Shown here one piece after another: positions 49,532-61,447 of a DNA stretch of 64,000 bases. Source of the stretch: Chlorophyllum brunneum (Eukaryota; Basidiomycota; Agaricomycetes; Agaricales; Agaricaceae); contig OY756151.1 in the NCBI GenBank assembly GCA_963576785.1, positions 620,001-684,000 of the forward strand. The letters run 5' to 3'. Position 1 is the first letter of the stretch; every line of letters begins with the position of its first letter. The notes beneath the pieces were generated by a model. The model had not been told where the DNA came from. It worked only from the letters and a program-made list of their open reading frames with translations, and searched no databases. A program made the position numbers and the translations under genes.

Positions 49532-51487
49532 TCACAGCTCGGAGGTCAGAACGGTCTTTGTAATCGTTGGCATTTCCAGGGACTTGAGGTGGAAACTTCC
49601 CTGTGAACAGATATTTTCAGCGGTATAGCAGCGGTGGGTTTTCCGACAACGTACAACACCCTCATGTGTGGAGTGAATGCCAGATTCGAGTTGCCCTGCG
49701 TCTCGTGAACCCGGATTGAAAACCTTAGAGGCGTGCACCTGAAATCTTTCAAAGGAATGCACCCCAGGAGCCGACTTCATGCGTTTCTCCTTCAGACTTG
49801 ACCTCGCGTTCAGCCTGCGCAAGACGCTTGAGTTAATCCAACGATTGTTGTTGGGTTTACTTACATGGCAACTGCGTAGTCGATCAATGATGCATCAGGT
49901 GTGAGTAACAGAACCTCGGCCTTGGACAAAGAGCTCACAGAAGGTGTTTGCGTAAAGCTTAGTCACATTGACATGGAAGGCGAACCTGGTACAATGAACT
50001 TGGTGAAGCCTAGCGGACGCAGACCACGAGGGAAAACTCACCATATGAGCTTTGTGGGTGAAGCAAAGAATGTGACTAAGACCAAGGCTTGCACGAGGGT
50101 AACGAGAGCACCCCTGTGGATGACAAATTGCATAAGCGATCTCAAGACGCCATTCGTGCTGCGCGGGGATGAATATTTTAGGTTGAGTTGAGACGTGCAT
50201 AAAACTGGAGCCTACGCGTTCATTCCGGTTTTCGCGGACGAGAGGAAGAGACACATTGCGACGGTAGCAAGAATGTCTGTTACTGCGCCAGCACCCTTAG
50301 CGATCCCAAAGAGTGTCTTGAGAATCCAAAACTCAAAATTGTGTACGGCTCATCAGTGAATACGAACTTACTGCAAATACCTCGTTCCTATTGGACAGTA
50401 CACCGCGGTGGAATTTGTACATCGCAGCCACACAGCCTACCATGAAAGTCAGCCTCGTGGGAAAATCTGAAGTTGCATTGGAAACTGACCAACGCCACCA
50501 GCTGGGAAGGTGATGGTAGAGGGATGGATCCATATCGTCAATGACCAGACTTCAAGTATATCAAAGCACCTACCAAAAGTCACGAAGAGGAAAAATGACT
50601 TTTTCACGTTTGGTCATCAGGTTGTCACCACCTATGTTATTGATTCACTCACTGTAGCACCAATGAGTATCCAATTTCCTCTCCCTGATCGTTTGACTAG
50701 AATAAAAATCCATGTCTTAGATAAATACCATCTTCAACCGTTAGATCACCTACCATTGATGAGTTGGTGGACGAAATACAGCTGCGAACTGATTGGCACC
50801 AGTTGTTATGGTCTGTCCTTCCGCAACAGGGAGAATACACACATGGCTGTAATCATAGTAGAGATCAAGCATTCCGCTGAGAGCTCCCTGAAAAAACGGG
50901 GTCGGAACGAATAAAGGAGTGTAGAGCAGAAGAGAACTCACGGTGTTATTGAACCCAGGGGTGCGAGTGAGCCGTAATGAGGTATCTATTGATACCATCA
51001 GCTAACGTTAACCACAGGGAAGAGGCCACTTACTAGGTAGTAGTATACAGATTGTGCAGTCAGGACAGAGGAAGCCAGGTCGAGGAATCTGTCCAAGATC
51101 CGGTACGTAAGTCAGAGTCAATGACATTTGATTTGTAGGAAAGACACACAGCATAGTAGCTGCCTGTGTCATAGGTCAGTCTATTTCGTCTAATACACCA
51201 TATCATTGGGTGAACGTACTGTTATTCGAATATGTTGTCCATCTCCTGGGCTGGGGAAGTAGACATAGGCTTGCACTAATGTCATACCACCGAGACTTAA
51301 GACACTTCAAGTCAGGCCGCCGATATTTCTGGAATGAAGAAAGATTCACACACAACAGTGATATGACGAAACCTAGATGAATGACTGTCAAGGTTTTTCG
51401 TAGTCTTACAAGAAAGACACACTGACCCCAGTAAATCGGTGCAAAAATTGGTGCGAGATTGATTTCTGGAATTGACTGTGGATCCAT
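49532..51487 (-). CDS. DUF6534-type multi-pass membrane protein, copy 2
   Basis: Paralog of the gene at 43.8-45.7 kb with the same exon order. Starts MDPQSIPEINLAPIFAPIYW, then the VQAYVYFPSPGDG-like exon, a SSVLTAQSVYYY segment, WILKTLFGIAKGAGAVTDIL with MCLFLSSAKTGMNA, TNGVLRSLMQFVIHRGALVT with LVQALVLVTFFASPTKLIW, FAFHVNVTKLYANTF and LNARSSLKEKRMKS. The cytosolic tail has diverged from copy 1 (ends TKTVLTSEL) and is longer. I saw no stop inside the exons checked, so it appears intact although its RhoGEF neighbour has decayed. Some short exons are uncertain. Confidence 0.68.
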
Positions 51488-52964
51488 GCTTGTCCTGCCA
51501 GTGGGAGCGCGCCTAATCAAAATGTGAAAGGCGTGTCGACACCGGATGAAAGAGGAGCAAAAATCACAAGTACGGAAAGAAAGCAAGATTCCGTCACTCG
51601 CATTTTTAGACCCTTTATGTGCGCATAAGTAGATGTGTGTATTTCGGTTCCACATGATACATGCGCCTGGAGACACAGCTCAGATCACACCACTGAGATG
51701 GCTATCTGATGGAGAAGTCCACTACAAGAAAGAGGGTCTATTCTTTGTTGCTAGGATTGCTCTTGTATCAGACGACAAGCGGTAAGGCGAAGTAGAAGCG
51801 GGCGTGTTGAAATGTCGATCGTCCTCAGGTTGTTACTGAGAATCCCACTGCCAAAGATCGATACACACGGTTAGCGCAACGGCCCCATAGAGAAAGCTAG
51901 ACGTCCAGGGTAGCCGAAGCAAGCAACAGGAGAGACCTGCCACCAGCTAGGGACCAAAGTCAGAGCTTAAAATACCCACACGTTGGTAGGGGTCTCCAAA
52001 GCAGACGCCAAGTTTCAGTGAATGATGTACAATCTTAGCAACGCCGGACACTGGCAGAACCTGGGAGAGAGAATGAGTGACAATGGTTTACCGCGATCAT
52101 CGTACCAAGCCTACCTTTATATATATTTGATGACCGACTCTAGAGGTGTATATCTTCATAAACTCAGCGGCCTACATAGGTTGAACCTGCACCCTCGGCA
52201 TATCATTTGGTTTAGGCTTCAGCGTCGGTGCGTCCGAGATATCGTTGACGAAATTACGAGCCTCTACTGTGTTCTCCCACAATTTCCCAGAGGAACTCAC
52301 GCATGGATCCGGCCTTCGCTTGAAGGAGAAAGCTGATACTTGTGTGAGTATCAAATCCATGTGATGATATGATATCTATTCAATCGTTTATGCAAGGGCT
52401 CCGCAAAGGCTGTGTCACTTGATCACAGGGCACAACATCGTTGCTTCGTGACTTGAAGCATCCAATGAGTCTATTACCCTCGATACCTCCCATTGCCTTC
52501 ACGACGGATTTGACGTCGGTAATCCCGTTATAATATAGCCTTTATAGGAGCAGGGGCCGGTCATCATGAAGTAATTCTGTGTAATTTGATAGATCTCGAC
52601 ATGGCTTTACTCGATTAAAACATCATGAAAATATACCGGTGGGACCACCATTATCCTGGGGTTCAGGGCACATCACTCAGAAGGCCAGACGGTTGAACTT
52701 GTTATTTGATCCCGAGACTGCAGTGTGGATCAGCGCTGTGGTGGGGCTAAAATCGGAATATACAGTCTGAATATAATACCAAACAAAAGTCGCTTGTCCA
52801 ACTTTAATGACAAGAACTACCCAGTTTCTGAGGATTGGATAGGCCTAGTGTCACAGACGCTCTCCTCTGTTCATGAAATTGATACTGTGTGCACAGTGTC
52901 TCTTGGTCCGAGTCAATTCCGAGCACAAGTTTCCCCGCAACGGCATCCCCGCATCACATCGATA
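51488..52964. other. Intergenic, upstream of membrane copy 2
   Basis: To about 52050 it aligns with the upstream flank of copy 1 (about 45690-46200); beyond that it is unique. No gene supported. Confidence 0.5.
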
Positions 52965-53312
52965 ATGCCGTCGGCTCCATCCGATAAGCGTCCTAGCCCT
53001 ACTAAAAAAGGAGAAAACGCTCCACGTGGGGTACAGACTGTTCCAAAAATAGGACCAAGTGCTGATTACATCGATGATCTCTCACAAGCCTTGCTTTGTC
53101 CTCGTACCATCCTTTCCCCCTTCGTCCTTCCCTATTCCTAAATTTTCGTTGGGACATCCTGGACTCTACCGATTGAGTGGTGTGTGTGTGATCTCACTAA
53201 CGGAGATCCTCCACATCCAGTGGATCTACTTGACATTGGTCAAGGTTGGCGTGTTCGCCAGAGTTTCGTCACGACCGGATTTGTGCATTTTGAGCCGTCC
53301 TTGGTTGCGTGA
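52965..53312 (+). CDS. Small unrecognised protein, about 80 residues
   Basis: Starts MPSAPSDKRPSPTKKGENAP at 52965. Two introns with sound splice signals (GTACAG...CACAAG with a TGCTGATT branch region, and GTGTGTGTG...ATCCAG) open a single frame: PCFVLVPSFPPSSFPIPKF, SLGHPGLYRLS, then VDLLDIGQGWRVRQSFVTTG, FVHFEPSLVA and TGA. No family recognised. The phase-consistent join supports a real gene, but it is short and could be the end of something else or a decayed fragment. Confidence 0.35.
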
Positions 53313-53528
53313 GCGCGGACACACTTCGATTGTTGTTAGTTCGAGACGTGAAATTGGATGAATTGATGATATTTAGCTTGTGGTAAGCCATATCGTTTAC
53401 CATTTCGTCCCCGGGAGCGCTGATATCCAGACCGATCAGACGTAGACCACATACAACATACCGTAAATTCGGGATCTCTACATCGGCCCTTTTCTATTCG
53501 AACCCATAACCCATCCAGGATATAATCC

Positions 53529-55398
53529 ATGGCGCCCTGGGATCTACACTACACCTTCCCAACTGAACTCCTCTCCGAAATCTTCTTACACTTAATCGCA
53601 TCCCCTCCTTCGCCCTCTCCAACACCAACAAACACAATCCATCACCCCCTACTGGTATCACATATCTGTACGCACTGGCGTACAGCGGCCTTGACGACTC
53701 CGCGTCTATGGGCTCGATTATTCATTCAATTAGGCCTTGCCAAGGCCGAATCTCAGGCATCACTAGTCCGCACGTGGATGGAACGTTCGGGAGGATGTCC
53801 GTTGACCATTTATGTCTTCTGGGAGGATCCGCCCTTTGCGCCTACTCACCCCGCACTAGAGTGTTTGTTGAGACATTCAGCCAGGTGGAAGGAGATGTTT
53901 TTCTACTTGCCGTTTGATGTGTTCAAGAGGTTCAAGAAAATAGTCGGTAAAGTGCCGTTGTTGACGGATCTGAGCCTTGGTACGGGTACGGATGCCCAGG
54001 ATATCGTTCTCGGCGTCGATGAAGCAGGAGAGGATGAGGATGAGGACGAGGAGGATGAAGATGATGAGGATGACGGTGATGATGGTGATGACGATGAAGC
54101 TGACGATCCATCAAATCGGAACAAGAACGAACTCGAGATGTTCAAAGTCGCACCGAACTTAACCAGTCTGGAATGTGTCAACCTGTCACCGTTCTTGTTC
54201 ACGGTTCCTTGGCGCAACCTTACGAATATCCCGGTCATGGCAGTCACCATCGAGGAATGTTTATCCATCCTTCATCAGTCTACATCTCTCCAAAAAGTCG
54301 GATTCATTTTTCTAAACACTTCGTCATCTCCCATGGTCTCCCCAACTACGATCACGGCTCCAAATGCGCCCACTACCACCGCAACAAACAACGGGATAAC
54401 ACCCATACGCGGTCTTAGATCGATCCATCACCCTTCCTTGACCCATCTCTCAATCCTCACATCACCATGGGACGAATCCATAGACCTAACACCCCTCTTC
54501 CCACTCTTATCCCTTCCAAACCTCTTATCCCTAACCATCTGTAACCTCAAATCCCACTTTGGAACATCAGGATTCACAACATTTCTTTCTCGTTTATACT
54601 CCCTTCAAACACTTCATCTACGCAAAACGGCATTATCAGATCAAAATTTGGTTGCGGGGTTGAGGATGGTACCGAGTGTGGAAAAATTGGTTGTACATCC
54701 GTTAAAAGAAGGATTTGGACCCCCGAGTGTGACCGAGGTTGTTTTTGATGAATTGAGGTGGAAGAGTTGGGTTGTGGATGGGGAGTATGCAGAGTTCGAT
54801 GAGGACGTTGTACAGGATGACGATGAGAACGACGGGGGTGTTCATGATGAAGGAGATGAGGATCGTGAAGGAGATGGTGCGGAGGGAGAGAGAAAAATGA
54901 GGAAGAGATCAAATTCAGGACTGCCTCTACTACCTAAACTGACTTCGATAGAAGTCAAATTGGACAACACAATCGCCGACACGTTCATTCACATGGTCCA
55001 CTCCCGTCGTACAAGCGTCCATTTCCCTTCCAAACCTTACCACTATAAGAAAGTCAAATCAAGAGAGGGCAATGATGGTATCGAGAGGGGACGAGAACAA
55101 CAACCAAGCAGACTTGTCGTAGCGCCAGTCGTGGAACAGGAAGAATGCGAAGATAGAGAAGACGAAAGTGATGAAGAAATTGATAAACCAGCGATATTGG
55201 AACATGTGCGGATACGATTTTGCGAACCTTTGCACTCGCATTTTATATCCGAGTTTGAGGATTTGCAGAGGGATGGATTGAAGGTCGAGCTAGATTATAT
55301 GAATGAAAATGGTGGGATCGAATTCGTACGTCTCTTTTTTTTCCCCTTGGAAGCTGGTCGAAAAGAAGCTGATCAATCTCGCCCAGAACCTAGTTTGA
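53529..55398 (+). CDS. F-box protein with an internal acidic tract
   Basis: Likely substrate adaptor of an SCF ubiquitin ligase. The F-box is at residues about 8-60: FPTELLSEIFLHLIA, PLLVSHICTHWRTAALTTPR and LWARL. A leucine-rich-like region follows (PLLTDLSLGTGT, LTSLECVNLS, LPNLLSLTICNL, LQTLHLRKTALS). It is interrupted at residues about 165-195 by an almost pure Asp/Glu run. A second acidic, Asp-rich tract lies near residues 420-450. The frame reads on to 55553, but a GTACGT donor at 55326 with GCTGATC branch and CCCAG acceptor at 55386 gives a more likely end, EFNLV and TGA at 55396-55398. Substrate unknown. The F-box and LRR-like layout is common in Agaricales. Confidence 0.78.
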
Positions 55399-55757
55399 AC
55401 TCTCGGAGGGTACTTGACTCTCTTTTATGGTTTGAGTATGGTGATCCATTGATGACCTGCTTTGTTCGGTTCTTATTTTCCTTCTTCTGTTTGACTTCCT
55501 TTGTTCACGCTGATTGTCGGGCTTTGTCCTCGATGACGATGGACAAACCGTGAGATATAGACTTGTGCTTCTGTGACATCGTATGCGTTCCCTCATTCGA
55601 AGTTTTTGATGCGCTCTGCCTTTTTTTGACCCATATGCATACCTTTACAGCCTGTACTATACGTCAATAGCTAACCTCATCCCTGCTCAGTCTTGTTGTT
55701 CCACCTTTCACAGCTGTCAGCTTACCGCCCACAGAACGATACGAAAGAAGTGGGAGC
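55399..55757. other. Intergenic, convergent 3' regions
   Basis: Between the F-box gene and the carrier gene. No gene seen. If the last F-box intron is not used, the first 155 bases would be coding. Confidence 0.55.
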
Positions 55758-56984
55758 TCACAGGTCCAAGAAGAATTTCCAGAGGACAGAGAACATCAAC
55801 CCTTGCAAGCCGTTCGCCAGGATTCTCGTCTTCAGGCCGCGACCGAACAAACCTTTCCAGCCATCAACAGCTACAACGGCGCGTGCGGCGCTGAGGTAGC
55901 CAATACGCGTTTCGTTGACTTGTCGGTATGTTTTGACCACACGGAGAGAATTGGACACGGTATCGGACACGATAGAAGCAACGAATCCAATGAAAGCTTG
56001 TCTAGAGAGGTTTTGGAGGACGGTGTAACCGGGAGGAAGGGCACGTTGAAGGTAGTTGTAAGTGCCGAACCACTGTAACCGATATTAGCACTGAGTTCTG
56101 GGTTGGGGTGGAAATCGTACAGGGTAGTGACCAACGAAAGTCGCGGCAGCAGTAGCTATCGCGCCATACCACATTGTTCTAATGCCGTACCTCCGGATCT
56201 AAGCCAGAAACAATTATCAGTGCAATTATGGCTGATAAACCACCGGAACACACCCGATTCCTCAGAACCACAATTCCAGACCTTCCCTGGGTCTGTAACG
56301 TCGTTTTGACTGTATCAATTGGTGTCAAGACAATCCTAAAAGCTGCCGCGGCAAGCGATGCAAACGCCGTCTTGACAAACTCGGGCAAGTCGTGGGTATA
56401 GGGGTTCGAGTTTAATAATGCGAGAGTTCCAGTATTAGCTGCTGTATCGCCAAATCGAGCCACAGGGCCTTGAACGAGAGCGGCTGTGAGGCCTTGGTAG
56501 TATCGTGTCCAACCACCAGCTTCGTAAAGGGTGTGAATGGCGGTTGTGGTGGTAGTGCCGTAACGGTATTGGTAATTCATTACGGTTCGCAGTGGCATGA
56601 GGGTAAGGACCTGCAAGACCATAGCCGCTGCACCGCTGAGCCCACCCCCGAGTGCACTCCGGAGAGCCTTTCCAAAATCGAACTGGGCGGGGGTGGTTAA
56701 ATTTTCTGGTTGTTCAGGGAGAGGATATTAAGACGTACGTCAGTATCTCCGGCATCGATGAGACCTTTGATTAATAGGCCTAGCGCGACAAATCCGACAA
56801 TGAACGAGCCTGTGTACCAGGCTATCGAGAATCCAGTCCATTCATTGTCCTTTCCAGTTTGGCTGCCATCTTGGCTAACATCTGGCGTTTCTGGCAGAGA
56901 TGAGCCCTGGGTTTCGGTGGCCAGGCTCTCCTCATCAGTAGGCTTTGTGAGTAGCGGCTCCCTCTCCTCAGTGCGGGATGCCAT
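55758..56984 (-). CDS. Mitochondrial-carrier-like protein with an extra amino-terminal membrane span
   Basis: Starts MASRTEEREPLLTKPTDEE, then a hydrophobic span (FSIAWYTGSFIVGFVALGLL) and, across an intron, AGDTDFDFGKALRSALGGGL. Three repeats follow. Repeat 1 shows PLRTVMNYQYRYG, repeat 2 PIDTVKTTLQTQG (good PxDxxK..Q), repeat 3 SNSLRVVKTYRQV (proline replaced by serine). A YNYLQRALPPGYTVLQNLSR segment lies between. The end is VLWKFFLDL and TGA at 55758. About 350 residues. Six membrane helices of the SLC25 fold plus one. The degraded motifs and extra helix resemble outer-membrane or non-classical carriers; the transported species cannot be named. Confidence 0.72.
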
Positions 56985-57426
56985 GGACAGGTGTAGTGAG
57001 GGAAGGAAGAAGAAGAATGAAGAGGCGCATGGACGGGAATGAATGGAGTGACGAGAAGGTCATCCTGATTACAAATCGTTGTACTTAGCCTCAGGTCCTC
57101 GAGGCTGCGACTGTTCACGGTTTTCGAGTTCGGTAAGTTGGCAATAGCATTCCATGCGACGGCTATGACGAATGATTAATTCAATGAAACGGACAACTCG
57201 TCACCAGCAATTGATATACAAATATACAGATATACAGAAATCACATCAGAAGAATCCATAGCCGCCAGCCAGAGAACTGATCGGAGCTGGGAAAGCCGTT
57301 TCCCGGCCCGCCCAGTTTCTACCAACTACTCACAAGACCAAACCAGGGCTCATGCTTCTCCAAAATAACGCACCTCCCAATGGATAAATATCGTCGCATA
57401 ATGGCCAACCCTCTCAAAGAATCCGC
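56985..57426. other. Divergent promoter region
   Basis: Between the carrier gene and the GH43 gene. Contains an AT-rich ATACAAATATACAGATATAC run near 57220. No gene seen. Confidence 0.55.
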
Positions 57427-59537
57427 ATGCTTTCGATACTACTCGCCTTAGGCCTCGCACTCCTCGCACTGGCATCGGCGCAACAGCAAAATCCAATTTT
57501 ACCGGGTTGGAATCCTGACCCGGCGATATTACGCGTTGGCGAGGATTATTTTACTGCTACGTCGACGTTTGAGTATTTTCCGGGGCATCCGATATATCAT
57601 AGCAAGAATTTGAAGGATTGGACTTTGATTGGGCATGGATTGAATAAATCGTCCCAGTTGGGGTTGTATGGAACTCCTTCGGATGCTGGTATGTACTGCC
57701 AGGCGATTCAGAATGACGGGTAGTGATTCTGGGTTGATCGACAGGTGTGTGGGCGCCCTCGTTGCGGTACCACCGCGGAACATATTACTTGACGTCGACG
57801 AAACGATATGTTTATACCTGTGAGTAGTCATATTCTTCTTCTTCTCTTGCTTATAACTTCTTTAGCGGAACTTCGACTCCTTCCAAGGTCGTTCTACGTG
57901 ACGACGAAAGATATATTCTCGAATAACTGGAGCGACCCGATCTACTTTGGTAAGTCCCTCAGCACACCTCGCGTTATCTTAGCTCACAACGTCGTTCCAG
58001 ACATGTTAGGCTACGATGCGGACTTGTTCTGGGATACAAACGAAGAAGTATGGTTTTTCTTCCTTCACTAGCATTCTTCCGTACTCACTGAAACGACTCA
58101 GGTTTACCTCACTTGGTCAGGCATAAACAATAACCAGGACAAGATATACAGTACGCAGTCTCTCAACCATAACTAACCCTCACCTAACATCCTTACCACA
58201 GGCATATATCAGTCCAAAATCGACCTTGAAACCGGTGCATCTCTCACCCCTGCTCAAATCATCTTCAACGGCACCCTCCCACATGACTCTGCCGCACGAC
58301 CAGAAGGTCCACACATTTACCACATCAACTCAACTTACTACCTCCTCATAGCCGAAGGCGGAACTGGCATAACTCACCGCTCTACAATCCAACGTAGTTC
58401 CGTTGGTCCTTCAGGACCTTGGGAGAACAACCCAAATAACCCTATCCTGTTTAACGGCGAGGATACGAACTTACCTGTGCAAAATACTGGTCATGCGGAT
58501 ATTGTACAGGCTACGGATGGGAAGTGGTGGGGTGTTGCGCTTGGTGTAAGGCCACAAGGTGATCTAGATGACAAGTTGCGATTAAGTAGGGAACAACTCG
58601 GGCGAGAGACATTTATGTTCCCCGTCAGTTGGGTTGATGGATGGCCTGTGTTCAATAATGGCCAACCTTTATCTGAAGAGGTTTTGTCGCACGATGACGT
58701 CGACATCAGCTCGACGTCAACCAACTCAACTTCTACCGACGATGCAGCCGGGAAGCAAAACAAACTCTACTTCAACAATTTTAAATCTCACACCCTGGAC
58801 AATACATTCTACTTCCTCCGAACTCCCTACAGTCCATTCCACACCCTCACCTCAGGTTCTCTTCAGCTCAGACCAAATCCCTACGCTCCGGGAGACCGGG
58901 ATTCTCCAGCTATGCTCCTTCGCAAACAAACATCCCACAACGAGACATTCGAAACGGAATTACACTTCCCTTCGCCTAGAACTCAACTCGAAGAAGCAGG
59001 GATTAGTATTTTCTATGGTGATATGTTGCATAATGAAGTTGGTGTAACCGGACCATTGGAGGGTCAAAGTGGGAGATTCGTGGTGGTCAGGACTATAACG
59101 TTGAATCATCAAGTTGGACCGTGGGCTTTAACAACGGAGAACGCTACCGTCACACACGTATGTTTTACACGTCTTTGCTTTCCTGAATTACGTTGACGGG
59201 TATGGGATGCAATAGACGACGTACATTCCGCTCTCGAGTACAACGGAGCCTGTGAGGCTCCAGATAGATGCAACTCCCCTCGAATATGCACTTTCATACG
59301 CCGAGGGTACGAAAGGAAACTGGACAGAAGTGGCGAGGTTTGACGGATCGGTGTTGACAATCCCACCTGCCGGGTGAGCCTATTGCGCTTAACTTGGGAA
59401 CGAGATCAGTTGTTCATGAAATCTCTAGTGGATTCTTCTTCAAAGGCGCTGCATTTGCTGTGTACAACACCGGCAACGGCAAGCCTAGTTTAACGAAAGC
59501 CGAATTTGCCTACTGGAAACAAGGACAATTCTCATAG
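57427..59537 (+). CDS. Secreted glycoside hydrolase family 43 (beta-xylosidase/arabinofuranosidase type)
   Basis: Extracellular enzyme that trims xylan or arabinan side chains from plant cell walls. Signal peptide MLSILLALGLALLALASA. The five-bladed propeller begins NPILPGWNPDPAILRVGEDY (catalytic-base aspartate in NPDP), followed by STFEYFPGHPIYHSKNLKDW and, across introns, GVWAPSLRYHRGTYYLT. Further motifs are GYDADLFWDTNEEVYLTWSG (pKa-tuning aspartate), ARPEGPHIYHINSTYYLL (acid glutamate), TGHADIVQATDGKWWGVALG and FPVSWVDGWPVFNNGQPL. The carboxy third is a beta-sandwich (LQLRPNPYAPGD, FETELHFPSPR, VTGPLEGQSGRFVV) as in GH43 beta-xylosidases. About seven exons. Ends with AYWKQGQFS at 59537. 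Confidence 0.9.
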
Positions 59538-59630
59538 TCTCCTTTTTCGAGTTGATTATTACAAGATATCATCGTGTATGGTATAAGTCCAAAAAAATCA
59601 TAGAACAATCAACCCATTAAAGCGTCGTGA

Positions 59631-59971
59631 TCAATACCTCGCTCTCCGTCGCATAAACCCTCCCCTCCTTCTGGTGGAATACCCTCCCGTCCTGGCTCCG
59701 GTTCTCCGAGAGCCGCAGCATCTGCAACACAGGATATCTGCTATGACGCCGAATATCGTTACTATCACCTGTACATGACATCAGTCGTTTGTGTGAGGTG
59801 AGAGGGAAGGTGAAGTACAGAAGTGATTGCGCTGATGATAGCGATAAATACGCTGGCTATTGCGGATATGATAGAGTTTAACCCGCTGCCGATTGATGAG
59901 AAGATAGCGCCCTGTGACAGTGTGGCGGCCGTGAGTTCCCTTTCAGCTGGCATAGGAGAATAGCTTACCAT
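59631..59971 (-). CDS. Small membrane protein, Cys-rich, with a one-codon first exon
   Basis: The reading frame from 59971 has ATG directly followed by a GTAAGC donor; the next exon starts GGCGCT after a GTCACAG acceptor. Spliced protein: MGAIFSSIGSGLNSIISAI, ASVFIAIISAITSV, IVTIFGVIADILCCRCCGS, RRTGARTGGYSTRRRGG, ending RRRARY at 59631. One or two hydrophobic helices, a CCRCC cluster and a basic Arg-rich tail. This matches a tiny protein type seen repeatedly in basidiomycete genomes with no known function. The cysteines may be palmitoylated or bind metal; that is inference. Confidence 0.72.
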
Positions 59972-60632
59972 AGTGGTTTAATCAGATAGATATTCGAGCA
60001 GATTTAGTAGTCTGGGGTTCTATAGTGGTGTCTCTTTGAGATCAAGATTGTTTATGTTGGGGGTTGTATTATTTTTCATTCTCCTATATATACCGGAGGA
60101 GATATGGAGCCATGGCGCCTTCGAGCGCAAAATGGTAGAACTCCAACGATAATGACGTGCATCCCCTTTCACCGATGTAGGTTATACAGCTCCCCAGTAC
60201 ATAACATTGATGTATCCAATGCGTCACTGAGTGTGGAGTAAAGCTAACTTACGTTTCTCCCCACCCAGTTCGTCACTTCGACGAGCCACTGATGTAGCAC
60301 AGCCAACTAAACCTGTATCAGATCGTAACATACACAACTGCCTGAGTTGAAGTGTCGTCGCCGGTAACGTCACGAGCCCTTGGCTCGGGCATGCTTGTAG
60401 ATGCAGATCCCAGAAAATAAAAATAAAAACCATTCAAAAAGTATATATATACACAAAAAATTCGGATAAAACGGAGTCACGAGACCATTTTCGAAAGATG
60501 AAGTGACAAAAGCGGAAGAGCTACCGCCGACGATAATCAAAGCTTTCGCGGTTCGGGACTCCGTCTAGTTGATTAGTGACATTGACATTGATAAGAAATG
60601 TTGAGTCAGAAAGGAACTTGACTTGAACCGCT
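59972..60632. other. Divergent promoter region
   Basis: Between the small membrane protein and the first GNAT gene; holds the TATA element above and a TATATATATACACAAAAAA run near 60441. No gene seen. Confidence 0.55.
60084..60092 (-). promoter_or_regulatory. TATA box of the small membrane protein gene
   Basis: GTATATATAG on the minus strand, about 115 bases before the start codon at 59971, a normal core-promoter position. Confidence 0.5.
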
Positions 60633-61447
60633 ATGTCTTCTACTACTATGGACACTGACGCCGAGTATGATCACAATTTTTGCTTTCCCGTCCCCAAAGC
60701 TCTCGAGAGTGACCGAGTGAAACTCGTGCCTTTCATCGTCAGTCCTATCAAGTCGATGAACCCTGTACACCTTAACATGGATCTTTGTTGTAGCCCTCGA
60801 AACATGCCAAACCATTGTTTGATGCGGTCTTCCCGCACCCAGTGGTCTTTAACTACCTTCCTGTTGGTCCATACGCCACCCCAGAACAGCTCATTACCAC
60901 GTTCCACGAACCGATAATTCAGAAGAACCCAGGGTTTTTCCTATTCCTCCTAATGGATAAGACCAAACCTTCGTCTGTATCCGTAGGTCTCGAGGGCGAG
61001 GAAGGAGCAATAGCAGGCCACTTGGCCTACATCAACTCATCGGCTATCAATCTCGTAACCGAGATCGGATACATCCTCATCCTTCCACAATTTCAACGTA
61101 CACATGTCACGTCGAACGCCGTAGGGCTCATGATGCATTATATGCTTGACCTACCGGACCGTGGGGGTTTGGGTTTGAGGAGGGTATTCTGGCAAGCTAA
61201 TGATCTAAATAAACCATCGAAAAAGTTGGCTGAGAGGATGGGTTTCCGGTTTGAAGGAATTTCAAGGTGGGATAGGGTGTTGCCGGATAATAAGCAGGAG
61301 TTCGGGAATGGTGTGAAGGTGAGGGAAGGGGATCCAAGGGGAGAGAAGTGTGTTGGCCGGGATACGGCGATTTTTGGCCACTGTTGGGATGATTGGGAAA
61401 GAGGTGGGCGGGAAAAGGTTGATGCTATCATGGCAAAAGTGGTGTAG
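60633..61447 (+). CDS. GNAT N-acetyltransferase, copy 1
   Basis: GNAT-fold transferase of the RimJ/RimL-like type that uses acetyl-CoA. Starts MSSTTMDTDAEYDHNF, then CFPVPKALESDRVKLVPFI. A 56-base intron follows and the chain continues PSKHAKPLFDAVFPHPVVFN. Core motifs: IAGHLAYINSSAINLVTEIG, YILILPQFQRTHVTSNAVG (acetyl-CoA binding), LGLRRVFWQANDLNKPSKKL and AERMGFRFEGISRWDRVLP. About 250 residues. Substrate unknown; the family modifies small molecules or protein amino termini. Confidence 0.88.

Noticed and set aside
55399..55553. Extension of the F-box protein to 55553
   Set aside because: A standard intron at 55326-55386 gives an earlier stop. The extension contains a simple hydrophobic run with no family support, though it cannot be excluded.
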